The notes: generated by a model from the letters alone, not told the origin. A stretch of DNA of 64,000 bases from Lachnospira pectinoschiza (GCF_020564355.1 NZ_JAJCRR010000005.1:248001-312000), one strand, 5' to 3'; shown: positions 44,911 to 54,391, numbered from the stretch's first letter. Program-made: numbers and translations.

Positions 44911-46357
44911 AAATTTTACGTCCACTAAAGACCCCATTATACTCTCCAAACAAACTCTCCTCAATTTTTCGGAGCATTACTGTCACATAATCTCCCTTAA
45001 AATTCAGACTGAAAAAGAGATTGCCGATGGCGGAATCAATAATCTGAATCTTAACCAGTAGTGTGTTTTCCATGCGGAAAGCTGCAGAAGCAGCATATTT
45101 TAAATCATAGTCCGGGAACTGAGCGAAGGTGTTATAACCCAGTCCGAAGGAAAGGGTATGGACACCGGAAGCATTTTCATAGGTCAGTGTTCCGAGTCCG
45201 GTTTCGGTGGCAATATCCACCTTCATCGTCTTCATCTGGCAGATGTTTTCATCCATTTGATAAGTTATACCGTTGATATCCGCCAAAACGGGTGAAGTCA
45301 GACTGCCCGGCAGAACAAACAATGTTCTTGTATTACAATATTCTAAAAAAGCGGCAGTGTATTCCGGTGTGGCAGCAGGCAGGGAATCCGTGGCGATTTT
45401 GTCATAAATTTCATGCCAGAAGGCTTCGTAAATGAGCTGTACACCGCCCTGACGTCCTTGTGCATCGGCAGTTGTTACCATGAAAATATCTTTATCCGGC
45501 ACATACAGTGCAAGTTGTCCGCCCATGCCGAATAAAACATAGCCGTTATGGCGTGTCATCCAGATTTGATAGCCATAGCCCTGTAATTCTTCAAGTGAGG
45601 ACTGTCTGCCGTAAGGGTCACTCTGCATAGATTTTGCTGCACGGACATAACCGGCAGGCAGAAGCTGCTTGCCCTGCCATACACCGTCATTGGCAATCAG
45701 GTAAATGACCTTTAGCAAATCATACGGTGTGGCACAGAGTCCCGAACCGCCCATGCTGACACCGTTAGGGTCTTTTAAAATATACGCATTGGCAGAGAAT
45801 CCGATTTCGTCCAAAAATTTAAAACGCAGGTAAGAAAGCAGGTCCATACCGCTTAATTTTTCAACTAATGCGCCAAGTGTATGTGTAGATGAAGTATCGT
45901 AGGAAAAATTCGTGCCGGGAACATGTGTCGGGGGTACGGTAAAAAACGAAGCCACCCAGTCGGTAACGCCAGGTGCTTTGTACGTTGTCTTGTCATGACA
46001 GGTTCTCATTGTGAGCATATCACGGATTGTCATCATCGCTATATAGGGATGTACACCCGGATTTGGCAGCTTTTCAGGGAAAAAATCCACAATTTTATCA
46101 TCAAGGGATAATTTTCCTTCGGCCTCAAGCAGTCCGATACCCAAAGATACAAAGCTTTTAGTGACGGAAAACATACGGTGCAGGGTATCACGTGTATAAG
46201 GTTTATAGTAAGTTTCCATGCACACCTTTCCGTGCCGCATAATCAAGGCACTGTGCAGTGGAAGCTGCTGTTCTTCCAGCCGTTTACAAAAATTCATCAG
46301 CCATTGGCTGTCAATGCCGACCTCCTCCGGAGTGGCAGTAGGAAAAAGTTGAAACAT
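44909..46357 (-). CDS. Serine hydrolase of the beta-lactamase/penicillin-binding fold
   Basis: A 482-residue protein with the active-site SVTK (Ser-x-x-Lys) at ~68, the second motif as YDTSS (Tyr-Asp-Thr, not the usual Tyr-x-Asn) and a GMGGQ segment near the third motif, so a class C beta-lactamase-like esterase or peptidase rather than a true resistance enzyme. No signal peptide: the protein seems cytoplasmic. CAAGGAGG lies 5 nt before the ATG and belongs to the first copy of a 56-bp repeat array that can hide it in a stem. Substrate unknown. Confidence 0.85.
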   Translation of the reverse strand: MFQLFPTATPEEVGIDSQWLMNFCKRLEEQQLPLHSALIMRHGKVCMETYYKPYTRDTLHRMFSVTKSFVSLGIGLLEAEGKLSLDDKIVDFFPEKLPNPGVHPYIAMMTIRDMLTMRTCHDKTTYKAPGVTDWVASFFTVPPTHVPGTNFSYDTSSTHTLGALVEKLSGMDLLSYLRFKFLDEIGFSANAYILKDPNGVSMGGSGLCATPYDLLKVIYLIANDGVWQGKQLLPAGYVRAAKSMQSDPYGRQSSLEELQGYGYQIWMTRHNGYVLFGMGGQLALYVPDKDIFMVTTADAQGRQGGVQLIYEAFWHEIYDKIATDSLPAATPEYTAAFLEYCNTRTLFVLPGSLTSPVLADINGITYQMDENICQMKTMKVDIATETGLGTLTYENASGVHTLSFGLGYNTFAQFPDYDLKYAASAAFRMENTLLVKIQIIDSAIGNLFFSLNFKGDYVTVMLRKIEESLFGEYNGVFSGRKI

Positions 46358-46722
46358 ACAATCCTCCTTGTTTTGCGAAGCAAAATGCGACTGCTCTAAG
46401 CAGGAGCAGAGGATTTTACCTCCTTGTTTTGCGAAGCAAAATGCGACTGCCCTAAGCAGGAGCAGAGGATTTTACCTCCTTGTTTTGCGAAGCAAAATGC
46501 GACTGCTCTAAGCAGGAGCAGAGGATTTTACCTCCTTGTTTTGCGAAGCAAAATGCTATGTAGGTTTACCTGCATTTCTTCTTATATAAAGCATTATACA
46601 TGGAAAAATATAAATTTGCTAGGAAATTCTGTCAAAATAGTGTATATATAATAGTAATAACGAATAAATACGAGGGTGCTAAAAATTTGTGGAATAAAGA
46701 TGGAGGCGGAAAAGAGGAAAAT
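46358..46722. other. Gap between serine hydrolase and cation transporter, mostly repeats
   Basis: About half is the 56-bp tandem array. The remainder (46557-46722) contains a small stem GTAGGT-TT-ACCTGC type hairpin and TATAAT at 46647-46652 before the CDF gene, without a clear -35 box. Confidence 0.5.
46363..46556 (-). repeat. 56-bp tandem repeat, 3.5 copies, each carrying hairpins and a Shine-Dalgarno
   Basis: Units at 46363-46418, 46419-46474, 46475-46530 and a 26-bp partial at 46531-46556; only one base differs (T to C in unit 2). On the minus strand each ends AACAAGGAGG after the hairpin TTTTGC-TTC-GCAAAA and contains CTGCTC/GAGCAG. In the unit next to the gene AATCCTC (minus strand of 46409-46415) pairs with GAGGATT (of 46360-46366), covering the Shine-Dalgarno. 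Related to the element before ecfA1. Confidence 0.75.
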
Positions 46723-47892
46723 ATGAGTGAAGGACTTTTAAAAATATTTATAAAGGATTATAAAAATGTGAAAGACATTAAAGTGCGGGAAAACTACGGG
46801 ATTTTTGCGGGAATTGTAGGAATTATATGCAACCTGATTTTATTTGCATGTAAATTTTTTGCAGGTATCATTACCGGTTCCGTATCCATTTCGGCAGATG
46901 CCTTCAATAACTTATCCGATGCCGGTTCATCCATTGTAACGCTGGCAGGCTTTAAAATGGCAGGCAAGCCGGCGGATACAGACCATCCATTTGGACATGG
47001 CAGAATCGAATATATCGCAGGAATGATTGTATCGGCAGTTATTATCGTAATGGCAATTGAACTGTTTAAAGATTCGGTTATAAAAATCTTTCAGCCGGAG
47101 GCGATGGAATTTAGCGCTGTATCGGTTGTGATTCTGGCGGGTTCGATTGCATTAAAATTCTGGATGGCATATTTTAATACCTCGCTGGGAAAGCGGATTG
47201 ATTCTGCAGCCATGCGCGCAACAGCGGCAGACAGTCTTTCCGACTGTATCGCAACCGGTGTGGTACTGGTATCGCTTCTGATTACGACATTTACCGGAGT
47301 AAATATCGATGGACTGGCAGGTGCCGTAGTGGCGGTATTTGTCTTTATGGCGGGAATTGAGGCAGCTAAAGAAACGGTTTATCCGCTTCTTGGACAGCCG
47401 CCGGAAGAATCTTTTGTGAGACAGTTAAAGGAACTGGTTATGGAAGATGAGCATATTATCGGAATCCATGATTTGATTGTACATAATTATGGACCGGGAA
47501 GGGTTTTTGTTACCCTTCATGCAGAAGTGCCGTATACAATGAACCTGCTTGCCGCACATGATATTATTGATATTGCGGAACACAGAGTAGCCGGTCAGCT
47601 GCACTGCGGCATATCCATTCACATGGATCCGGTTGTCAATGATGATAAAGAAGTGGAAGAATTAAAAGAAATGGTGCTGGAAGTTATTGCAGAAATTGAT
47701 GACCGTTTAAGCATTCACGATTTCAGAAGCACTAAAGGCCCATACCTTACCAATCTCATCTTTGATTTAGTTGTACCGCATCAGTATAAATATACCGACA
47801 AAGAGGTACAGGATATGGTTCATAATGCCATTCAGAAAAAAAATCCGAAGTGCTTTGCTGTCGTAACCGTTGAGCGGTCGTATATCAAATAA
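46723..47892 (+). CDS. Cation diffusion facilitator (CDF) family metal exporter
   Basis: Exports divalent metals (Zn2+, Mn2+, Fe2+) by proton antiport. Residues ~20-210 hold six membrane helices with metal-site segments SADAFNNLSDAGSS and DSLSDCIA (Asp pairs), and the motif HPFGHGRIEYIAG; a long cytoplasmic C-terminal part follows, larger than in small CDFs. ATG 46723 follows GAGGAAAA; the frame stays open far upstream but without conserved sequence. The gene converges on the SDR gene with a 1-bp gap. Metal specificity is not decided. Confidence 0.88.
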   Translation: MSEGLLKIFIKDYKNVKDIKVRENYGIFAGIVGIICNLILFACKFFAGIITGSVSISADAFNNLSDAGSSIVTLAGFKMAGKPADTDHPFGHGRIEYIAGMIVSAVIIVMAIELFKDSVIKIFQPEAMEFSAVSVVILAGSIALKFWMAYFNTSLGKRIDSAAMRATAADSLSDCIATGVVLVSLLITTFTGVNIDGLAGAVVAVFVFMAGIEAAKETVYPLLGQPPEESFVRQLKELVMEDEHIIGIHDLIVHNYGPGRVFVTLHAEVPYTMNLLAAHDIIDIAEHRVAGQLHCGISIHMDPVVNDDKEVEELKEMVLEVIAEIDDRLSIHDFRSTKGPYLTNLIFDLVVPHQYKYTDKEVQDMVHNAIQKKNPKCFAVVTVERSYIK

Positions 47893-47893
47893 A

Positions 47894-48622
47894 TCAAATC
47901 CATCCGCCGTCAAGCTGGATAACCTGCCCAGTAAGATAGCCGCTGTCACTGCATAAAGACTGTACCAGTGAGCCAACTTCCGCAGGTGTTCCAAGACGTC
48001 CGGCTGGAATTTCTTCTATTAAAGAAGCACGTTCATCTTCGCTTAAAAAAGCATTCATATCTGTATCAATTGCACCGCAGGCAATGGCATTGACCTGAAT
48101 ATTGCTCGGTGCAAGTTCCTTTGCCAGTGCGCGGGTTAAGGCATTAACAGCTCCTTTAGAAGCGCTGTATGCGGCTTCGCAGCTTGCACCTGCAATCCCC
48201 CAGACTGAAGAAATGTTAATGATTTTTCCACATTTTTCATGTACCATATGCGGAATGGCAAAATGGCAGCAGTTATAAACAGAGCCGACATTTGTATCCA
48301 TCAGCCGCATCCAGTCTGCGCGTGACAAATCCTGAAAAAGTCCGATTATAGAAATTCCTGCATTATTTATGAGAATATCTACACCACCAAAGGTCTGTTT
48401 AATATCCCCAAACATTTTTTCCGTTTGTGTATAGTCGCTCACATCGGCAGGAAAAATAGCACATTTTGCACCGCCCTTACATACCAGCGCCTTTGTTTCA
48501 TTTAACTGTTTCACATTCTGACGACAGTTTAAGGCAACCTGCCAGCCTTCCTTTGCAAAAGAGAGTGCAATGCCGCGGCCGATACCGCGGGAAGCTCCCG
48601 TAATTAAAACTGTTTTGCACAT
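47894..48622 (-). CDS. Short-chain dehydrogenase/reductase (FabG-like, possibly YmfI-type)
   Basis: A 242-residue SDR. GASRGIGRG (~7-15) binds NAD(P), NNAG is at ~86, Ser in NISSVWG and the catalytic YSASK near 150. FabG-like enzymes act on 3-oxoacyl-ACP; close relatives in Lachnospiraceae are labelled EF-P 5-aminopentanone reductase (YmfI), which I cannot distinguish by sequence. The Shine-Dalgarno (CGAGG) is ~13 nt from the ATG. It has a ~135-nt leader with its own pairing. No fatty-acid genes lie near. Confidence 0.82.
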   Translation of the reverse strand: MCKTVLITGASRGIGRGIALSFAKEGWQVALNCRQNVKQLNETKALVCKGGAKCAIFPADVSDYTQTEKMFGDIKQTFGGVDILINNAGISIIGLFQDLSRADWMRLMDTNVGSVYNCCHFAIPHMVHEKCGKIINISSVWGIAGASCEAAYSASKGAVNALTRALAKELAPSNIQVNAIACGAIDTDMNAFLSEDERASLIEEIPAGRLGTPAEVGSLVQSLCSDSGYLTGQVIQLDGGWI

Positions 48623-48760
48623 ATCTGATATAAAACCTCGATTCTGAAAAATTTCAATATTGTAAATGCCGCATATCCGGCAAATCCCGGATCAAAATCC
48701 CCTGGATAAGGGTGTTGTACACTCTCTTGTCTACGCTCTGCTTTGACCCGGATATCATCA
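48623..48760 (-). promoter_or_regulatory. Paired leader of the SDR gene
   Basis: On the minus strand GGGTCAAA (complement near 48742-48749) pairs with TTTGATCC (complement of 48689-48696) through one G-U wobble, and ATCCGG/CCGGAT forms a second small stem (48674-48690). The wobble is possible only in the minus-strand RNA. No known element recognised. Confidence 0.35.
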
Positions 48761-48763
48761 TAT

Positions 48764-48792
48764 ATCTTACAGTAAAAAGAAAAAAGATTCAA
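48764..48792 (-). promoter_or_regulatory. Promoter of the SDR gene
   Basis: Minus strand TTGAAT (complement of 48787-48792), 17 bp, TAAGAT (complement of 48764-48769). Confidence 0.5.
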
Positions 48793-48934
48793 ACAAATGC
48801 ACACAGTTGTTTGAATATAAATATTTCTCAAAAAATAATTGACAAAAAGGCGCTTGTGCAACTCTGCTAAAAACAAGAGGCATCTTTACACATCTCAAAA
48901 AATTATCGACATTCATTGACAAATTATTCCGAAG

Positions 48935-49037
48935 TTATCCCCACGCAAAAAGTCCGTTTTTTGCGTGAAAATAAGTTATGCACAGAGTTATCCACATTAT
49001 CCACAATGGAATGTGTGTATTTCCACAATGGGGATAA
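48935..49037. promoter_or_regulatory. Cluster of five DnaA-box-like sequences
   Basis: Two perfect boxes TTATCCACA at 48988-48996 and 48997-49005 abut each other. Three more differ by one base: TTATCCCCA at 48935-48943, TTATGCACA at 48976-48984 and, on the minus strand, TTATCCCCA at 49029-49037. A 10-bp-arm hairpin (48942-48967, CACGCAAAAA...TTTTTGCGTG) lies between the first two, and an AT-rich stretch follows to 49200. No dnaA or dnaN is in the window. Confidence 0.65.
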
Positions 49038-49202
49038 GTTTGTAAAACAGAATACATGTTTTGTTAAAAAATCATAAATCGCAATTTTACGCAAAAAAAC
49101 AGGGCGAAAAGGCTTGACAAATCTGTTGCATAGCCAGTAAAAAAGCCCATCTTATTTTTGAATAAAAAATATCATAAAAAAGAATAAATTGTGTGAATTT
49201 GC

Positions 49203-49230
49203 TTGTCTAAATCCAAAATTGTGTTATAAT
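49203..49230 (+). promoter_or_regulatory. Promoter of hpf
   Basis: TTGTCT at 49203-49208, 16 bp, TATAAT at 49225-49230. A TTGACA at 49114 is farther away and lacks a good -10. The rest of the 678-bp gap upstream holds no gene. Confidence 0.65.
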
Positions 49231-49300
49231 AAATACATCAGATAGATGGTGTTCATTAGCAATACCACGATGAAAATACACAATAAAGGAGTTGGACATC

Positions 49301-49831
49301 ATGCGTTTTATTATTACAGGAAGAAATATCGATGTTACAGAAGGGTTAAAGTCAGCAGTAGAAGAAAAGCTTGGTAAGCTTGACAGATTCTTTGCTCCAG
49401 AAACAGAAGTGAACGTAACTTTAAGCGTTGAGAAGGAAAGACAAAAAATAGAAGTCACGATTCCGGTCAAAGGCAATATTATCAGAAGCGAGCAGGTAAG
49501 CAGCGATATGTATGTTTCCATCGATTTGGTAGAAGAAGTTATCGAACGTCAGCTCAAAAAGTACAAGAATAAGATCGTAGACAAGCATCAGAATGCAGCA
49601 GCATTTGCTCAGGAATTTGTAGATAAAGACTACAATGATGAAGATGAAGTAAAGATTATTCGTACAAAGAGATTTGGCATTAAGCCAATGGATCCGGAAG
49701 AAGCATGTGTACAGATGGAATTATTAGGACATAACTTCTATGTATTCTTCAATTCAGAAACAGAAGAAGTCAATGTCGTGTATAAGAGAAAAGGCAACAC
49801 ATACGGACTCATTGAACCGGAACTGGATTAG
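49301..49831 (+). CDS. hpf: Long-form ribosome hibernation promoting factor
   Basis: Dimerises 70S ribosomes into inactive 100S in stationary phase. The 176-residue chain has the N-terminal HPF/YfiA domain (~1-100, RFIITGRNIDVTEGLKSAVE) and the C-terminal S30AE dimerisation domain (~115-176, IIRTKRFGIKPMDPEEACVQ). ATG 49301 is 9 nt after AAAGGAG; an in-frame TTG 9 nt upstream is rejected. The DnaA-box cluster sits ~165-270 bp before its promoter. A strong terminator follows. Confidence 0.95.
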   Translation: MRFIITGRNIDVTEGLKSAVEEKLGKLDRFFAPETEVNVTLSVEKERQKIEVTIPVKGNIIRSEQVSSDMYVSIDLVEEVIERQLKKYKNKIVDKHQNAAAFAQEFVDKDYNDEDEVKIIRTKRFGIKPMDPEEACVQMELLGHNFYVFFNSETEEVNVVYKRKGNTYGLIEPELD

Positions 49832-49865
49832 TTCTTCATAAAACTAAATAAATAAGCGAAAGAAG

Positions 49866-49909
49866 CCGGCAGTACGGGATTGGATGATTTTCCGTACTGC
49901 CGGTTTTTT
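49866..49909 (+). terminator. Intrinsic terminator after hpf
   Basis: CCGGCAGTACGG (49866-49877) pairs with CCGTACTGCCGG (49892-49903), followed by six T. Confidence 0.93.
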
Positions 49910-49985
49910 ATGTCAGTCATAATGTGAAATTTATGTAAAACAGAAGAAAGGGCGGGAATCCCAGTGAAAGAGCGGCGCGTTTTAC

Positions 49986-50014
49986 TTGCCTAATTATGGA
50001 ATGAGTGGTACAAT
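49986..50014 (+). promoter_or_regulatory. Promoter of secA-prfB
   Basis: TTGCCT at 49986-49991, 17 bp ending TGG, TACAAT at 50009-50014, followed by an ~80-nt leader. Confidence 0.65.
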
Positions 50015-50096
50015 AGAGCAATGTGGCATAGTGTATCAGGGATACGCCCAATCGTTGAAATTGAAATGCCGGTTGCGCGGCGGAATGGAGATTAAA

Positions 50097-52664
50097 ATGG
50101 GATTAGCGCAAAAGTTATTTGGAACACACAGCCAGCATGAGCTGAAAAGAATTGCACCAATTGCTGACAAAGTGGAAAGCTATCGTGACACAATGATGGC
50201 ATATAGTGACGAAGAATTAAAAGGAAAGACCAAAGAATTTAAGGAAAGATTAAAAAAAGGGGAAACTCTTGATGATATTTTACCGGAAGCCTATGCGGTT
50301 GTCCGGGAAGCCGGACGCAGGGTCCTTGGCATGGAACATTACAGAGTACAGATTATCGGTGGTATTATTCTGCATCAGGGACGTATTGCAGAGATGCGTA
50401 CCGGTGAAGGTAAGACACTCGTTTGTACCCTTCCGGCATATTTAAATGCCCTGACAGAAGAAGGCGTACTTGTTGTTACTGTCAATGACTATCTTGCAAA
50501 GCGAGATGCAGAGTGGATGGGACAGATTCATCAGTTTTTAGGACTGACGGTCGGCATTGTCCTTCATGATTTAAAAGAAGAAGAACGAAAAGCAGCATAT
50601 GCCTGTGATATTACATATGTAACCAACAATGAACTTGGTTTTGATTATCTGCGTGATAACATGGCAATTTATAAAGAACAGCTGGTACTTAGAAATCTCA
50701 AGTACTGTATCATCGATGAAGTCGATTCTGTATTAATTGATGAGGCAAGAACACCGCTTATCATTTCAGGACAGAGCGGTAAGTCTACGAAGCTTTATGA
50801 ATTGTGTGATGTCCTTGCACGCCAGTTACAGCGCGGTGAATACAAGGGCGAGATGACTAAGATGCAGGCAATCATGCAGGAAGAAATGGAAGAAGACGGT
50901 GACTTTATCGTTAATGAAAAGGACAAGGTTGTCAACCTTACCGAGCAGGGTGTCCACAAGGTTGAACAGTTCTTCCACATTGACAACTACGCAGACCCGG
51001 AAAATCTGGAAATCCAGCATAATGTGACACTGGCACTGCGTGCACACAACCTGATGTTTAAGGATAAAGACTACGTTGTAAAAGATGATGAAGTTTTAAT
51101 CGTTGATGAATTTACAGGACGTATCATGCCGGGACGAAGATATTCAGACGGTCTGCATCAGGCAATTGAAGCGAAGGAACACGTAAAGGTTAAAAGAGAA
51201 AGTAAGACCCTTGCAACCATTACATTCCAGAATTTCTTTAACAAATTTGAAAAGAAAGCCGGTATGACCGGTACAGCGCTGACGGAAGAAAAAGAATTTC
51301 GTGAAATTTATAACATGGACGTTGTTGAAGTGCCGACGAACAGACCGGTTGCCAGAGTGGATTTAGAAGATGCCGTATACAAGACAAAAAAAGGCAAATT
51401 CAATGCGGTTGTTGAGTCTGTTATCGAATCCCATGAAAAGGGACAGCCGGTACTTGTTGGTACGATTACAATTGAAACTTCCGAGCTGTTAAGTGAAATG
51501 CTCCGCAAAAAAGGTATCCAGCATAACGTGTTAAATGCCAAGTACCATGAAAAAGAAGCGGAAATCGTTTCGCAGGCAGGTAAGCATGGTGCAGTTACGA
51601 TTGCGACCAATATGGCAGGACGTGGTACGGATATTAAGCTGGATGAAGAAGCAAGGGCAGCAGGCGGTTTAAAAATTATCGGTACGGAACGCCACGAATC
51701 CCGACGAATTGATAACCAGCTGCGCGGTCGTGCAGGACGTCAGGGTGATCCGGGTGAATCAAGATTTTACATTTCACTTGAAGATGACTTGATGCGTCTG
51801 TTCGGACAGGAACGTTTAATGAACGTCTTTAATGCACTCGGCGTTGATGAAAACGAGCGGATTGAGCATAAGATGTTAAGCAGTGCGATTGAAAAAGCAC
51901 AGAAGAAGATTGAAACCAATAATTACGGTATCCGAAGCCATCTGTTACAGTATGATCAGGTTATGAATGAACAGCGTGAAATCATTTATGCGGAGAGAAA
52001 CCGCGTATTAAACGGCGAAAGTATGCGTAACTCTGTGATTAAGATGATTACGGACTTTGTAGAAAGTGTTGTCAACCGCTGCATCGGAGAAGATGCTTCA
52101 CCGAAGGAATGGGATTACACAGAAATTAATGAATTATTACTGCCGACCATTCCGTTAGAACCGGTTGTATATGATGAATCGATTAAGAATAAGAATGAAT
52201 TACTGCATACATTAAAGGAAAAGGCTTTGAAAATGTATGAAGACAAAGAAGCACAGTTTCCTGAACCGGAACAGATCCGTGAAATCGAGCGTGTCGTATT
52301 ATTAAAGGTTATCGACAGAAAGTGGATGGATCATATCGATGATATGGACCAGTTAAAGCAGGGTATCGGTCTTCAGGCATACGGACAGCGTGATCCGGTT
52401 GTACAGTACAAGGTGATGGGCTACGATATGTTTGATGCCATGACAACTGCGATTACGGAAGATACGGTAAGACTGCTCATGCATATTCAGGTAGAGCAGA
52501 AAGTAGAACGTGAGCAGGTAGCCAAAGTAACGGGAACCAATAAAGATGAAGGTGCTTCCGTAAAAGGTCCTGTAAAGCGTGTGGAAAAAAAGGTTTATCC
52601 AAACGACCTGTGTCCGTGCGGCAGTGGCAAAAAGTATAAAAACTGCTGTGGAAGACAGGCATAA
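50097..52664 (+). CDS. secA: Preprotein translocase motor SecA
   Basis: ATPase that pushes secretory proteins through SecYEG. The 855 residues show MRTGEGKTL (Walker A, ~100-108), [20 protein letters not shown] near 205, the preprotein-binding region, [14 protein letters not shown] and [23 protein letters not shown] cut over the helicase motif VI, and the C-terminal zinc SEC-C tail [19 protein letters not shown] 50097 is 6 nt after GGAG; upstream in-frame codons lie in the promoter. hpf-secA-prfB is a conserved order. Confidence 0.97.
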   Translation: MGLAQKLFGTHSQHELKRIAPIADKVESYRDTMMAYSDEELKGKTKEFKERLKKGETLDDILPEAYAVVREAGRRVLGMEHYRVQIIGGIILHQGRIAEMRTGEGKTLVCTLPAYLNALTEEGVLVVTVNDYLAKRDAEWMGQIHQFLGLTVGIVLHDLKEEERKAAYACDITYVTNNELGFDYLRDNMAIYKEQLVLRNLKYCIIDEVDSVLIDEARTPLIISGQSGKSTKLYELCDVLARQLQRGEYKGEMTKMQAIMQEEMEEDGDFIVNEKDKVVNLTEQGVHKVEQFFHIDNYADPENLEIQHNVTLALRAHNLMFKDKDYVVKDDEVLIVDEFTGRIMPGRRYSDGLHQAIEAKEHVKVKRESKTLATITFQNFFNKFEKKAGMTGTALTEEKEFREIYNMDVVEVPTNRPVARVDLEDAVYKTKKGKFNAVVESVIESHEKGQPVLVGTITIETSELLSEMLRKKGIQHNVLNAKYHEKEAEIVSQAGKHGAVTIATNMAGRGTDIKLDEEARAAGGLKIIGTERHESRRIDNQLRGRAGRQGDPGESRFYISLEDDLMRLFGQERLMNVFNALGVDENERIEHKMLSSAIEKAQKKIETNNYGIRSHLLQYDQVMNEQREIIYAERNRVLNGESMRNSVIKMITDFVESVVNRCIGEDASPKEWDYTEINELLLPTIPLEPVVYDESIKNKNELLHTLKEKALKMYEDKEAQFPEPEQIREIERVVLLKVIDRKWMDHIDDMDQLKQGIGLQAYGQRDPVVQYKVMGYDMFDAMTTAITEDTVRLLMHIQVEQKVEREQVAKVTGTNKDEGASVKGPVKRVEKKVYPNDLCPCGSGKKYKNCCGRQA

Positions 52665-52687
52665 ATATTGATTGTGAGGTATGGAAA

Positions 52688-53806
52688 GTGGTAGAATTAG
52701 ACCAGTATCGATACAAAATATCAGATTATGATAAGCCGCTTCAACAGATTAAAAATTCACTGGACTTAGATAATAAGCAGAAAAGAATTGAAGAACTGGA
52801 GGCGGATATGGAAGCGCCGGGCTTCTGGGACGATACGGAAAAGTCCCAGAAGGCGATGAAAGAATTAAAAGCCTTAAAGGATTCTTTTGAAAAATATGAT
52901 GCTTTAGTCCGGGGACTGGAAGATACAAAAACGCTGATTGAGATGGCAGAGGAGGAAAATGATGCCTCCCTTCTGCCGGAAATTGACAGTGAAATTACGA
53001 CATTTGAAGAACATCTGGAAGAACTGCGCATAGAAACCCTGCTGTCAGGCGAATACGACAGAAGCAATGCGATTCTGACACTGCATGCAGGGGCGGGTGG
53101 CACGGAAAGCTGTGACTGGTGCCAGATGCTGATGCGTATGTATACGAGATGGGCAGAACGCAAAGGATACACAACTGAAGTGATTGACTATCTTGAAGGT
53201 GAAGAAGCCGGTGTAAAGTCAGTTACGATAGAGATTTCAGGACCGGATGCCTACGGACATTTAAAGTCCGAGCATGGCGTACACCGTTTAGTCCGTATTT
53301 CACCGTTTAATGCGGCAGGAAAAAGGCAGACCTCGTTTGTATCGTGTGATGTTATGCCGGATATTGATGAAAATATAGACATAGAGATTAATCCGGATGA
53401 TCTGCGGATTGATACGTATCGTTCCAGTGGTGCCGGCGGTCAGCATATCAACAAGACGTCTTCTGCAATCCGTATCACGCATCTTCCGACAGGAATTGTT
53501 GTACAGTGCCAGAATGAACGTTCACAGCATCAGAACAAAGATAAAGCAATGCAGATGTTAAAGGCAAAACTGTATTTGTTAAAGCAGCAGGAAAATGCCG
53601 AAAAGACCTCGGATATCCGTGGAGATGTCAAGGACATCAATTTCGGTAACCAGATACGCAGTTATGTTTTACAGCCTTATACAATGGTAAAAGACCACAG
53701 AACCAATAAAGATGTGGGAAATGCCCAGAGTGTTTTGGATGGAAACATTGATCCTTTTATCAATGCTTATTTAATCTGGCTGAGTACCGGTAAAAAGGCA
53801 GAATAA
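52688..53806 (+). CDS. prfB: Peptide chain release factor 2, no programmed frameshift
   Basis: RF2 ends translation at UAA and UGA. The 372-residue frame has the SPF tripeptide (RISPFNAAGKR) for stop-codon reading and the GGQ loop SSGAGGQHINKTSSA. The gene reads straight through; where most bacteria have a +1 frameshift at codon ~25 (CUU UGA) it has an in-frame SLDLDNKQ stretch, so the usual RF2 feedback is missing. The start is GTG, with GAGG about 9 nt upstream. It follows secA by 23 bp. Confidence 0.95.
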   Translation: MVELDQYRYKISDYDKPLQQIKNSLDLDNKQKRIEELEADMEAPGFWDDTEKSQKAMKELKALKDSFEKYDALVRGLEDTKTLIEMAEEENDASLLPEIDSEITTFEEHLEELRIETLLSGEYDRSNAILTLHAGAGGTESCDWCQMLMRMYTRWAERKGYTTEVIDYLEGEEAGVKSVTIEISGPDAYGHLKSEHGVHRLVRISPFNAAGKRQTSFVSCDVMPDIDENIDIEINPDDLRIDTYRSSGAGGQHINKTSSAIRITHLPTGIVVQCQNERSQHQNKDKAMQMLKAKLYLLKQQENAEKTSDIRGDVKDINFGNQIRSYVLQPYTMVKDHRTNKDVGNAQSVLDGNIDPFINAYLIWLSTGKKAE

Positions 53807-53885
53807 AAATGCGGACAAAAGAGCAGGATTGTGTGCATAAGATATAGAAATGTGTACACAGCCGGCTGTCAGAATGGAGGAAAGT

Positions 53886-54353
53886 ATGGCAAATTATGTA
53901 AAACCAGTGGTATTCCTTTTGGGGAAAGAAATGTATGGCGTGGATATTAATCTGGTACAGTCAATTGAAAAAGATTTAAATGTTGTTCCTGTGCCGAATT
54001 CACAGAGTTATATTAAAGGAATTGTCAACATGAGAAATGAAGTCATTCCGGTATACAGCCTTGCAAGAAAATTTGGAAAAGAGCAAGAAGCAACAGCAGA
54101 AAGTACGATTATCATTAGTTCGGGCGGATTAAAGCTTGCACTGGAAGTGGATGAAGTGCTTGAAATTAATGATATTGATGAAAGTCATATTCTGCCAATG
54201 CCGTCCATGTTAGTCAAAGCAGATACACAGTATTTGGACCGGGTTGCCAATGTAGATGGTAAATTAATTTTATTACTTGATGTTGAAAAACTGCTTTCAG
54301 ATGATGAAGCAGAAGATGTGAAAAAAATTACAGAAGAACTGCAGAACGGGTAA
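53886..54353 (+). CDS. cheW: Chemotaxis coupling protein CheW
   Basis: Couples chemoreceptors to CheA. The 155-residue chain spans the whole CheW fold: FLLGKEMYGVDINLVQSIEK, the receptor-facing IKGIVNMRNEVIPVYSLARK, and VANVDGKLILLLDVEKLL at the end. ATG 53886 follows GGAGG. No cheA or other chemotaxis gene is adjacent, so it may serve the receptor at 29264. An acidic C-terminal tail follows the fold. Confidence 0.9.
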   Translation: MANYVKPVVFLLGKEMYGVDINLVQSIEKDLNVVPVPNSQSYIKGIVNMRNEVIPVYSLARKFGKEQEATAESTIIISSGGLKLALEVDEVLEINDIDESHILPMPSMLVKADTQYLDRVANVDGKLILLLDVEKLLSDDEAEDVKKITEELQNG

Positions 54354-54391
54354 AGCTTAAATTGCTGCAAGGGGACATGGAGGTGGCAATG

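Noticed and set aside
46363..46556. CRISPR array
   Set aside because: The units are contiguous 56-bp tandem repeats without unique spacers, and no cas genes are present.
46424..46651. Plus-strand protein of ~75 residues across the repeat array
   Set aside because: The frame is created by the repeat (56 bp shifts frame each unit) and has no conserved content or start signal.
48604..48876. Minus-strand protein of ~90 residues upstream of the SDR gene
   Set aside because: It spans the SDR promoter and leader, lacks a Shine-Dalgarno and resembles no family.
48880..49290. Chromosomal origin oriC
   Set aside because: DnaA-like boxes and AT-rich DNA are present, but dnaA, dnaN, rpmH or gyrB are not, and the neighbours are hpf and secA. 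I keep it as a DnaA-box cluster only.
52688..52790. RF2 programmed frameshift
   Set aside because: The frame is continuous and no CUU UGA site is seen near codon 25.
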